Positions 36,331 to 46,911 of a stretch of DNA of 64,000 nt are shown one piece after another (the stretch's first letter is position 1; each line of letters starts with the position of its first letter). Both the position numbers and the translations under genes were made by a program. This DNA comes from Triglochin maritima (taxonomy: Eukaryota; Streptophyta; Magnoliopsida; Alismatales; Juncaginaceae), in assembly GCA_963682175.1 (NCBI GenBank), contig OY821777.1, forward strand, positions 18,806,001 through 18,870,000, given 5' to 3'. The notes beneath the pieces were generated by a model. The model made no database searches. It was not told where the DNA came from and saw only the letters and a list, made by a program, of their open reading frames with translations.

Positions 36331-37196
36331 AAATCTTTTTTAAGATTCAGAGTCGCGTTGCCCGTTGAATCGTCCACGGAATTGCCTCCGAGTGTTCACC
36401 AAACTCTAAACAAGATTAGAGAGAAAGGAGCTAGCCAATCAAAATCTAACAAGGTTTAGAATCTAGTAAATAACCCTTCTTTAAGCTCCTGAGATTCTTA
36501 TCTCTAAAACTTAAATTTACTAAGAGCTTTTCGTGGTGATTAGGGAGAGATTAATGAGAAAAAGATTATTGCATTAGTCTTAAACAAGTAGGAGTAGGTA
36601 CCCTTTTATAGGCTCCCAAAACATCCTCATCATGAGCTATTCTTTAGCCATGATCTCTTACTTATTCTCTCCTAAAATTAATCTCTAATTTCCACATAAT
36701 CACCCACAAAAAATGTTTTAATTAAATCTGGAATTAATCCACCCATGATCTAATTACTCTCTTAATAATTCAGTAGAATCGTTCTTGTTCGGTGGACCGA
36801 GTATAACTCGGTCAACCAAACCGTTCGGTTATCGGTGCACCGTGAACTAGACGGTCGACCGAATCCATATGAGAAAAATTCCCTGGAAGAATTCAGACGA
36901 ACCACGTCTTTTACTCGGTCGACCGTTGACCCACCAGAATCGCTCCTGGGACATAGTCATCGGATGATCGTGTCACCTTCGGTCTACCGAAATTACCTCT
37001 TCTCGGATGACTGTTTCCAATCGGTTAACCGAACCCGATTGTCCAGGCACTCCAAACAATTTCGGTCAACCAATTGTGCTTACCCGTTCCCTATTCGGTT
37101 AACCGATCCGAAGATACCCCGGTCGACCGAACCATGAACGGTTCACCGTGTTTGACCCCGATTTTGCCTTTGTCAAATTTTGGATTTATTTCCAAC
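36331..37196 (-). mobile_element. LTR-like sequence with GGTCGACCG-type repeats (minus orientation)
   Basis: Read on the minus strand from 37196 the sequence begins TGTTGGAAATAAATCC, a common start for plant copia LTRs. From 36785 to 37145 it carries many copies of CGGT(C/T)(G/A)ACCGA-like words, as in the solo LTR at 40486-42010 and the LTR at 59379-60884. The other border and a target duplication were not found. The ORF at 36835-37137 is repeat sequence. This may be a solo LTR or one end of a larger non-coding element reaching 38290. Confidence 0.45.
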
Positions 37197-38298
37197 AAAA
37201 TTTGATCTTTAGGGGTTTTTAGGAAATTCACATATTATGTAATATATTATCATATGCAATATTAAATTATTACACCCCATAATATATACACCTCATATGA
37301 ATTTATTATGATTCTAATTATGTCAATTCTCATGACATATTGATTTTATTCATTCACCACATGTGTCCTATGAAACCCGACACATCATATGAACTTAAAA
37401 TCAAACCTCTTGTTTCCCAGTTTTGTGGTGTGACCTATAGAATGATCTAAGCCAAATGGGCAGAGATATTAAACACTTAAAATCTCAAACTATAAGCGGT
37501 ATCTAGCTACACATTATAGTTACCCAATTAGCATAGATGTCTTTGTTCCACTCGAACCAAAACACGATCCATTTAGTGATGTAAGTGCACCACTTGTGTC
37601 CGTCCCTTGCCTCATGATATTAAGAATATATACAAAGTAGAAATGTGTCATCTTTGTATTATATTCATTTCTTGATCTCTCTAAACTAATTATAAATATG
37701 TAACTTAACTCAAGTTACATTGTGCACATTATAATTTTGCTTTATCAAGGGGCCCACTAATATCATCACTCAATTAAGAGGGGCAATGACAATCGTTTGA
37801 CTAGCTATCTTTACCAGCACAAGTCATGCTCAACCAACTATTGCCGTTATCACTACACTCATTGATAGCTTTTGACAATAATCAAATTAAGCACTTCTTG
37901 AGTGAAAAGATATAAGTCTCATATCTTAGGATCCAAGACACAGTAAAAACATTAATGACACGAAACACAATTCCATAATGTTTTACTTGTTAGGTCTATT
38001 CAATATATAAAAGTAATCTTTTCCTCTTTTATATACTCGTGTCGTCATTTATTTGTAGAGCTACAACAATCGATGACCAACACGACAATCTTATCTCGGT
38101 AATTAATGTTCCATGTTAATTACCATGATTGTGAATAACTTTTGATTTATGTAAATCATTATCTTTTAGAGCTCTACGGTTAAGGAGCAAACGCCTCTTC
38201 CTTAACACTTCCAAAAGACGAATACCATAATCAAAGAACAAAATGATTGCACATTCAATTCATAATGATTGACATATAAAAGTAAAAGTTTTAGAACA
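37197..38298. other. Non-coding AT-rich sequence, possibly retroelement interior
   Basis: There is no ORF of note over 1.1 kb. The stretch lies between the LTR-like sequence and the ULP1 C-terminal remnant, so it is probably part of what split that gene. I see neither a primer site nor a polypurine tract. Confidence 0.35.
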
Positions 38299-38628
38299 CA
38301 TTCCTTTCACGGACATCACGCCTTTTATTCACATTTTCAACCGATATTGTCCACAACAACCAGCAAGATTGTAAGTAACTTTAATCATTTTCATGTCTGA
38401 TGCATACTACAAGTGTGTGTAATACTACATGTTTGTGTAATCATAATGATAAATATGTGTGTAATCATAATGATCAATGTGAACAAGACAACTTGTGGAG
38501 ATTCTATATGCAACTATATTGTTAAGATTTTGGATGAGAAGAATCAAATGAAGTTCCCTCCTCAAGACGTTGAGAAGTTGATACCCCACATGGTTGTTGC
38601 TTTCCTTTCACATAGCATAAAGTAGTCG
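38299..38628 (+). pseudogene. ULP1-type cysteine protease C-terminal remnant
   Basis: At about 38335-38371 the plus strand reads FNRYCPQQPAR followed by a GTAAGT donor. After an intron-like gap, 38478-38625 reads TTCGDSICNYIVKILDEKNQ and continues through FPPQDVEKLIPHMVVAFLSH to a stop. 'PQQ' shortly before '(D/T)CG' and 'vC.yi' is the end of the ULP1/SENP C48 fold, where that Cys is the nucleophile. Here the residue before CG is Thr rather than the usual Asp. It is best read as the 3' end of the transposon gene starting at 33525. Confidence 0.5.
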
Positions 38629-38779
38629 AGCCCGACGTAGATGTTTTTGTTGTACCAAAGCGAATGCGGGATTCCATTGTGCATTCATCTTCCTTAGTTA
38701 ATAATGTATTTACCTTAACACTATGCCAATTTTTTTTTTGTTTTTGTAAATATAATGTTTCCTATATGTTGTTGATTGA

Positions 38780-39034
38780 AGTGGACACGACTCACCTCAT
38801 TCCGACTGAACGACCCAGCTTGTTAATTAAGTTTTATTAATTTTTACATGAATTGCCACTGGCAACTGTCGTCACTGACCCGCTCGGGATGCAAGTGTCC
38901 CGCTTGGGATGCAACATGACCTAATACATGTATGCCTGTTTGGGACGAGTCAGGCCTGCGACCGGACGAGTCAGGGATGTATGAAAGACAAACGTCCCAT
39001 GGGTACGAGTCATTACTATTCAAAGAGACACATA
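38780..39034. repeat. 'gggacgagtc' short-repeat sequence
   Basis: Scattered copies of 'cccgctcgggatgcaa' and 'ggacgagtcagg' occur here and resume at 39320-39480 ('gggacgagtttgtcccactcgggatgcaac'). They flank the 31-bp minisatellite on both sides and pair as loose inverted repeats (cgggacgag / ctcgtcccg). No gene is present. Confidence 0.5.
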
Positions 39035-39320
39035 TTATTTAGTTCAAGAAAGTGACCCAACTTATTTAGTATTAAAAAATGACCAAGCTTATTTATCTTA
39101 AGAAAATGACCCAGCTTATTTACCTCAAGAAAACAACCAAGATAATTTATCAAAAATGACTGAGCTTATTTAGCTGAAGAAAATGACCCAGCTTATTTAG
39201 TATTAAAAACCGACCCATCTTATTTAGCTAAAGAAAATGACCCAGGTTATTTATTTTTTAAAAAATTACCAAACTTATTTAGCTGAAGAAAATGACCCAG
39301 GTTATTTAGTTCTAGAAAAC
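39035..39320. repeat. Minisatellite, about 31-bp unit
   Basis: Some nine imperfect units of the type 'aaaatgacccagcttatttagctgaag' lie in tandem. Variants include 'gaccaagcttatttatcttaag' and 'gacccaggttatttagttctag'. Spacing is about 30-32 bases. There is no sign of coding function. Confidence 0.8.
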
Positions 39321-39565
39321 GTCCAGCTCAGGACGAGTGTGTCCCATTCGGACAAGTTTTTCCAGTTCTGGAACTAAGTGTCTTGTTTGGGACGAGTTTG
39401 TCCCACTCGGGATGCAACTGTTCTGCTCGGGACGAAGGTGTGTTCCGTTCAGGACGAAAGTGTGTCCCGCTCCAGACGAGTTTGACACGACACGACAACA
39501 CAAAATCTAGACATGACTGACACGATAACACGAACACAACATGAGAATACACGATTGACCAGTCA
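39321..39565 (+). mobile_element. hAT-end-like sequence
   Basis: The stretch 39478-39565 contains 'tgacacgacacgacaacac', 'gacacgataacacg' and ends 'acacgattgaccagtcatca'. This parallels the right end of the 2.5-kb hAT element (CACGACCCGATTGACAGGCCTA). It may be the end of a second element of that family; no opposite end or 8-bp duplication was found. Confidence 0.4.
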
Positions 39566-39700
39566 TCAACCTTTCATTACAAGTTGTGCGAAGAGACGCA
39601 ACATTTCATTATAGGGTCTATAAATTCATCCCCTATTGTAGTGTATTCCTAAACCCTATTGCATTTGTAGATCAAGTTGTGTGTTTGATCCACCCAAAAA

Positions 39701-40108
39701 ATGGCCTTTTAAACCAATGCCAACGTTGACTACTCAAGTGATGAAGATGAGTACATCACTGGTAGACCAATATGGGGAGGTTGTTCCTCCATTGAAATAC
39801 CTGGAGTTTCATGTCTACCCTATCGCACTTGTAGGTGTAGTTTAAAGGCAACCGAGATGTGGTCCAACACTCTGAACAAACTTAGCAAAAAATTCTATAT
39901 ATGTGGCTCCTATGAGCCACCCCTTCACTGTCGGTACTTCGTCTGGGATGATAGAACATTGGTACCACCGGTGGAGAAACCTGACGTGGGGACGCGGAAG
40001 CTTCTTTGGAAGCTTGCGAAGTTGAGTAAGACCCAAGAGATGAACAAAACCATATTTTGGGCTTGCAGGCGACATCTTACAGGATCATTCTCTTCCCATA
40101 GACTTTGA
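39701..40108 (+). pseudogene. GRF-type zinc-finger ORF with early stop
   Basis: A frame from ATG 39701 is open to TGA 40106-40108 except for TAA at codon 4 (39710-39712). The first in-frame ATG after that stop is 39857, inside the finger. The protein has an acidic N-terminus (SSDEDEY). It then has PYRTCRCSLKATEMWSNTLN and KKFYICGSYEPPLHCRYFVW. This matches the GRF zinc finger: CxC, a basic/polar stretch, FYxC, then C(x)2F.W, with all four Cys present. GRF fingers bind single-stranded nucleic acid in several DNA-processing proteins; in plants many short GRF proteins of unknown role exist. A TATAAAT box lies near 39622. It may be a dead copy or use a later start. Confidence 0.6.
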
Positions 40109-40219
40109 AGATATTAATAATTTTGTGTGTGTTTGCGATTTTTGTGTTTGTGTTTCTGTTCGTGGAATATGTAATGTTGAATTTTTCAATGGAATGTTCA
40201 ATGGAATTCAAACTGATTT

Positions 40220-43200
40220 CTAAATGTGTGTGTTAGGGTTGTGGTAGAACACAATGCTTAATAATTTTGGTTCTGTGACTGGTTCATCTGACTCTTCTTG
40301 TTCTGTAACCATCTCATCAGAATCTTGTTCAACAACACCATCACTGTCTACGGAGACCTGCCCGTCTGAGTTACTTCTGTCACTCAGTCTATCCTTGTGC
40401 AAAACTTCTCCATTAAACACCACATTTTTTAATCTGATTACCTTCCTACTCTCGTGATCCCAGAGCCTATATCCAAAGTTGTCACTGTTAGGATATATGA
40501 CCATCTAATCACTAGATAAATGCATAAATGCGGAATTAAAACACTAATTAAAGGATTATGAGAAAAGACAATTGCAAACCACAAAATCATCGACACCAGA
40601 GTTTAGAGAGGTTTGGCATCGCACCCCGGTCCTAGTCCTCCTCACAAACCTCCCTCGATCCCCCGAGCCTCACCTACGGTTCCATTAATCGATCTCCGTT
40701 TCGGGCCGAGATCAACGTCGTTTACAACATCGAGCCTCATGAACAATCCTCGCATCGCTGGTGTCTCCTCTCACAACCCGAAAGGGAACTTCCTCGAAGC
40801 TTTACAAGTCTTTGGTGATTCTTGGATATGAAAGTTAAATCGCAATCTAACACTTTATACTTGAGCATACTTGGATATTGAATTGGAATGGATATGCAAG
40901 TGGTGAAGTTTTGGCTTGAGTGTAGAAGAATGAGAGCTTGAAGATGAAAAGGAATTGACTTTGAGTATTGGATAGATAGGAAGTGTTCAAGAGTCCTAAA
41001 ACCAACAAATGAGATCCTATTTATAAGCCTTCAAGCTCTACTAGCCGTTTGGGAGTTGGTGAGATATGGACCAATGAGAAGCAAAGATTTGCTTAAAGCT
41101 CGGGCAAAATTTACAACATGTTCGGTCGACCGTTTATGTAACGGTAGTCCGAAACACAAAGGTACGGTTGACCGAATATACTTCGGATCACCGTTCACCA
41201 ACTCCCAGTAACTATTTTCAATTTAGCCCTATTTTAATTTTGGTTAATCGAATGCCCTTCGGTTCACCATTCCAAGGTGGACAGTAGGTTAGGTTGGGCT
41301 CTGATCTACTCAAGTTCGGTTGACTGTGTATATTTCGGTAGACCGAAGGTAGCGAGGTTTTTGTGCTAAAAGTTAAGGCTTAAATAGTCATTGGATACAA
41401 CGGTCAAGTGTCACGTGTAAATAGTCGTTGGGCGCCTAAAGCCAAGAAGGACTCGGTTGACCGATAGGTATTCGGTTGTCCGAATTCGGACAAGTCAAAT
41501 GGGCTCTAGGGACTTGATTGAAATGCAACCATTGGAGCAAAGTCCAAAATAGGTACAGGGCTATTCGGTCGACCGAAGGTGGTTCAGTCTTCCGTCGAGG
41601 CAATTCCAGATAACACCTAAGGTTAACTGATGGGAAGTATTCGGGCAACCGATAGTTGTTCGGTGGACCGAACTAGAAAGGTTTCGGTTGACCGTTATGG
41701 GTTTGGTTTACCGAATCTAGATGGGACAGAATCCTAGTGCTCAAGTTTACATTAAACCTTATGGACTCAATACATATTAAATTACATGTCTTGGTCCAAA
41801 TCTTTGATTACATGTCTTAAGTCTTGATGTCTTTGTCCCAATGCTCATTTCCTTGATTGTTTTGATCAACCTATTAAGATGATTGCAAGTATACAAGTAT
41901 GTATGCAATGCATGTAATCGTGTTTGCTCACTTCGATTGATTAGGTTGATTAATTAAGATTAGTTTGATTAATCATCAAAATTAATATAGATTAAGGCAA
42001 AAAACCAACAGCCACCACTATAACCTACGAAAGTGCATACTTTTGACTTTGCATCTAGCTTAGTCATGTCCTCTGCATTCACGTGAGAGTAAGCAATACA
42101 ACCAAATATTCTCAAATGTGATATTTTCACCTCCTTTCCAGTCCATGCTTCCTCAGGTAATTTGCACTCGATGGTTGTAGATGGTCCTCTGCTGATTAGA
42201 TATGCAGTAGTGTTCACTGCTTCTGCCCAAAACTGTTTTGGCAACCCAGCTTTCAATAACATTGATCTAGCACGTTCTGCCACTATTCTGTTCATGCGCT
42301 CAATCATGTCATTCTGTTGGGGGTCTTTGGAACAATCTTCTCTTTCCTGATCTCATTCGTAGCATAAAACTCGTCGAATTCATTACTGCAATACTCACCG
42401 CCATTGTCAGACCTCAGACACTTGAGTTTTAGACTTGTTTCATTCTCAACAAGGCTTTTTCCCTTCTTGAAGATATCAAACACTTCAGATCTGTTTCTCA
42501 TAAAATAAATCCATAATTTTCGGGTGGAATCATCAAATAAAGTAACATAATATTGTCTACCATTAAGAGAAGGTACCTTTGAAGGTCCCAGACATCAATA
42601 TATATGAGTTCCAACTTTTCTGCTTTCAAGGGTCTACCAATTCTTGAAAAACTAACCACTTTCTGCTTCCCGAGTACACAACCTTCACACAGAGATAAGT
42701 CCACTTGTGACAACCCGTCTAGCTTCCCTTTAGACACCATTACTTTCATTCCTTTCTCGCTCATGTGTCTGAGATGTTCATGCCACACTTCAACACTGAC
42801 TTTCGATGTGGCCACATTAATATGATTTTCATTCAGCACTTTGTAAAGACCACCTTCTTCCCTCAGACCTTGTGCTATCACCATAGCACCTTTGGTGATC
42901 TTCCAGGGCCTTTGGTTTTGCTTCGTTTCTAGTCCTGAATAATCTGCCAACTGACCCGGCGAGATCAAATTTCTTGTTAACTTAGGTACATGTCTTACCG
43001 CATGCAACCATAACTGCGTCCCGTATGGCATCACATCTGCACATCTCATCTGCCAACTATGTCACAGGGTTCGTCATCACCAAGATACACCTTGCATAAC
43101 TTACCCTGTTCATAATTCAGAACACACTCCCTACTCAGAGTAGCGTGAAATGATGCACCAGAATCAAGTATCCACACATAATAAGATCTTTTATCGCAAC

Positions 43201-44032
43201 ACAAAATTAAAGCTTCAAAATCAGAATCTTGAGAGATATTGACTGAATCGTTACCTGCTCAGTCTGATTTGTGGCTTTTCGGCGCTTTGCAGTGGCATTT
43301 GAAATGACCTTTCTGATTGTTGTTCCAACAGGTCACCTCGGAACCTCTTGATTTACTTCTTCGAGACTGCGACTTCCCGGTACCTTTGTTGTTTCCTCTC
43401 TTTGATGACTTGCCCCGTTCCTCTACATTTAGAGCATTGCCTGAGGTCTCTGCTAATGAATATTTTTTCTACGTGAATCCTCACCAAGCAAAGTACTAAC
43501 AACGCTATCAAAGTTTAGTTTTGCACCATATCCAACCAAATCCATTATAGTCAAGACCAGACTGTTCCAACTATCTGGTAAACTAGCAAGAAGAGCTACT
43601 ACCATAATTTCAGAATAAAAAACAATTTCATTAGATTCCAACTGATCCGTAATCATATTAAAATTGTTAAGGTGCTCTTGCATCGATTTAGAATCGGTTT
43701 TCTTCAAATTAAATAATTATTTCATATGATTTACCATATTCGTCGCAGAAGGTTTTTCATACCATTTTGTTAGGGCATTCAACGCGTCCTCAGTGGTCTT
43801 CTCCTTCTTCATGTTGAAGTCCACACACAGTGACAAGGTGACATGGATCGCACCTAAAGCTTTCTAATCCAATACCTCCCACATCTTCGGATCCATGTTT
43901 ACAGGCATCGCCGCCTTTCCTCCTAGCGGCAAGTATAAGTCCTTCTGATACAGATTCTTCAATCTGCATCCTCTAGAAGCCAAAGTTTGTTCCATCAAAC
44001 TTCTTGACCGTGAACTTTATGTCGTCTGTCAT
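40220..44032 (-). pseudogene. Ty1/copia gag-integrase polyprotein remnant, split by an inserted LTR
   Basis: The element runs on the minus strand from ATG 44032 (MTDDIKFTVKKFDGTNF). Gag continues at 43453-43707, then a zinc knuckle near 43280-43335 whose second Cys is Asn (CWNNNQKGHFKCHC). The gag-pre-integrase lies at about 42660-42800 (VWHEHLRHMSEKGM, then CEGCVLGKQK), and integrase follows with LRSDNGGEY and MIERMNRIVAERARSML. The frame changes at least three times and has stops. At GYSG the protein is cut by the solo LTR and resumes at 40220-40480 with DNFGYRLWDHESRKVIRLKN. Reverse transcriptase and RNase H are absent, so the 3' half is deleted. The lineage is probably Tork-like, not proven. 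Confidence 0.85.
40486..42010 (-). mobile_element. Solo LTR (Sirevirus-like) inserted in copia integrase
   Basis: This 1525-base LTR is bounded by TGTT...AACA, in minus orientation starting TGTTGGTTTTTTGCC at 42010. Flanks GTCAC (40481-40485) and GCCAC (42011-42015) are a 5-bp target duplication with one difference. They fall exactly where the copia protein breaks (GYSG / DNFGYRLWD). It carries CGGTCGACCGA-like words at 41125-41690. Its end-to-'gaggtttgg' distance equals that of the LTR at 59379-60884, so both belong to one family. ORFs inside it (for example 40613-40831) are not genes. Confidence 0.85.
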
Positions 44033-44400
44033 CGCTCCTACTCAAACTCGACGTTCTGTAGGAGACAGTCACACGACACAAAAACGAAGAAAAACACGCA
44101 ATACAAAACAATTTTACGAAACCCTTGCGGGAAAACCACGGCCACCCATCTAAACCTAATCCACTATTTCGTAATGAGGTTACAAAAGAAAGGAGAGAGT
44201 TCCGGGTATTTAAACCCTAATAAAATCCTAACTCAAGTGCGAAAAGCACCGTACATCAAATGTAGATAAATGGGTAAACGGATCAATATCTGGAATACAA
44301 TAATAGAGTATCGGAACAAAAAAAAAGTCTACCGCTCCCTGCCACTCCCGCATTCCTAATCAGGCCCATAGACTCAACAAGAAAAGGCTGACAATGTGTA
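44033..44400 (-). mobile_element. Probable worn 5' LTR/leader of the copia remnant
   Basis: Upstream of the gag ATG on the minus strand the sequence has GGGTTTAAATACCCGG (about 44198-44213), a TATA-like core, then GTTTTCCCGCAAGGGTTTCG (about 44117-44136). These resemble the core promoter and R-U5 region of copia LTRs. The expected TGGTATCAGAGC primer site is not recognisable. Limits are approximate. Confidence 0.4.
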
Positions 44401-45291
44401 GAAAATGTATAACACAACTCATCTTCTACACCAAAAAATACCCAATACAATACACTTTATAAATAGATAACAAATTTAATATAAAAAAATGATGTGACCA
44501 GCATGGAGGTTCTACATGAGAGGTTAATTCTTGTGGAAGTAGGCTTACAAGAAAGTTGGGTAAAATAGAGGCATATTCATCCCAATTAAATTTCCAATTT
44601 GAGAGTAGGTTGTTATAAACCCAACTAATTATTCTTAAGATTGTGTGATTCTTAGTTGTGTGATTCTCTGAACTTAATTAAGAATTTTATATTTGTATTT
44701 TCGTTTGTGTTGCATTAATACCCACTAAGTTCTAGTGGTCTATTTTTATGAGACCAACAAATCACTCTAGCATTCAAAATTTCATATGTTAGTGCAATAT
44801 TGCAAATTTGTGCAGATTGAATGAAGTTCTAAAACTTGACAATTGTGACATGGTGTGAGAATGCTACACGGATACAAAATGGAATATTGACAGAATTTAA
44901 ACATGGTTTGACACGAGAAAAAGCTTTTGTTGTCGTTGTGCTTTATTGTGATTGTTATCATTTATTCAAGGTAAAAATGTAAGACGATACTATACGATTG
45001 TTGGGTAGTCGATTGTGTTTTGATTTGATATAAATATTCTTAAGGAGGATATTTTTGCAGTATCACAATATCAATATGAAAATCTATTTAGTTGTTGTCA
45101 ATCCAGACATTATAAATGTTCTTCAAATTGTATCTTCGCGACCAAAAATGTTTTGTTTGGATAACCAAAGGGAAACTTTGATTTCAAAAATACATTTTTC
45201 AAGTCGGCACATACATTCAAATGATGTACTTTGAAAACACAATAGTGTAGAAATCAATGTGATTTGACTAAAAGTATATTTTGTAAAATCA
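44401..45291. other. AT-rich spacer
   Basis: No gene, repeat or element border is recognisable. It ends at the AAGAT target copy of the solo LTR. Confidence 0.5.
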
Positions 45292-45296
45292 AAGAT

Positions 45297-46811
45297 TGGT
45301 TGATCGTTTTATATTAACCGCAAGTGCACGGCCGCGTTGAAGCGGTGGCAAATGGGAGGTGTGTCGACAATTGGTTTGTTCGAAGGCGAGAGGTAAAAGA
45401 AGGAGAGAAAGATTGGTTACACTAAACTATACTACAATGCGAAATGAAATGGAGAAGAAACGATAAAACTAAACCCCAAAGGGGGTAGAGAAATAATGTG
45501 AACATAAAAGAGTGTGTGTGTGTTCATTAAGCTCCTCACAATATGTAGTGCATGAAATCATAAAACTACATCCAACTTTGCCTCTACATGAATTAAGATA
45601 AGACTACATCATTAAAACATACAAGACAATAATTGGAATGAAGCTAAATGAACTCAAGTATAAAGACTAGACCCTACTATGCCTCCACATGAATTAAGAT
45701 AAGACTACATCATTAAAATATACAAGACATTAGCTAAGGTAAAGGCAACAAGAGCACATACACTACAAATTGTGTTTCCAACATTAACTTCATCCATATC
45801 CTAACCTTATCATTCCCCATAAAATAGGTCCACTAATCAAAGCATAAGCTAAGCTTCATTCAAGAGCATTAGCATATCAAAGATAAGAGTGAAAACCCAT
45901 GAGATGGTTATGGAAATCATATAAAGCTCAAGGGATAAAGATAATACACACTTAATACACTACATGATTATATCACATATTTCTCCACCCCCCAAATGGG
46001 GATGGAACTACTCACACATATTTGAACTAACTACTCTAACAAAATGAAGCATTCTACTGAAATAAAACTACACTAATCAAGCAAGAAATAAAGAAGCATA
46101 AAAGGAAAGGAAATACTAAACAAACATGCACAAATTAAAAGACAAGATTAAAAGAAACTAGAAGAATTATTTTATTAACAATGACTCACATTGAAGGTAG
46201 CATTCTTCTCCACCTTGAGTTTTTGCTTCAAGGCTCACTCCTTAGTAGAGAGAATGCCACCAAGCAATGGGTAATTACAATGGAAGGTGAAGAGTTCTAT
46301 TTATAAGCATGGAAAAAGCTAATCGGGGACAATCCCCCGATGTAGGACTAAACCAATACCAAAAATAGCCTAAACACACATTAATACAAGTCCAGGAGAA
46401 AACTTAGTGGATCTGGGCTTAACCAGACCGCCAATTGGCGGCCTATATGCTTCAGATCCAATTGGGTCTTCTGGTGGGCTTTCCTTGACGTGTTTCTTGG
46501 TCTTGGATGCATCTAACTTGTTTAGTGGAGCTCCGACCCGAATTGAATTGACAAAATACTCCCCATGATGGTGTGGAGTTTCCTGTTTTGCTCTTAGGTC
46601 CTTCTGTCTTACGATCAGGTCCTTCTCCCTTGCATCTTGGTCCCTAGGTCTCACAATTAAGTCCTTTTTTCTGCTTTTGGGTCCTTTCATGGCTCTTCTC
46701 TTCAAACCTCTTTATTTCTGAAAACTAAACTTAAAACTCGTCACGTAGCATTGCTTAAGTGTAAGATAATGGATATAAGATACAAATATAAGCATGAAAT
46801 GATGTCAATCA
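45297..46811 (-). mobile_element. Solo LTR of the gag-only family, perfect target duplication
   Basis: This is the reverse complement of LTR copies A and B. The LTR start (TGATTGACATCATTTCATGC) lies at 46811 and its end (AAACGATCAACCA) at 45297. It is flanked by AAGAT at 45292-45296 and 46812-46816, an exact 5-bp duplication, with no internal region. Recombination between two LTRs of a full element is the usual origin. TATA box at 46298-46305 (minus), palindrome at 46425-46442. Small ORFs inside are not genes. Confidence 0.92.
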
Positions 46812-46911
46812 AAGATTCTTTAAGAAACAAAAAATGAAGAAAAGACACAACAAACATGAAATGAAAAAACATATTTTCAGCAAAAAATGCATACTTAGAA
46901 GATGAACGTTT

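Noticed and set aside
36835..37137. 100-codon ORF in the GGTCGACCG-rich stretch
   Set aside because: It consists of LTR repeat sequence without conserved domain or context.
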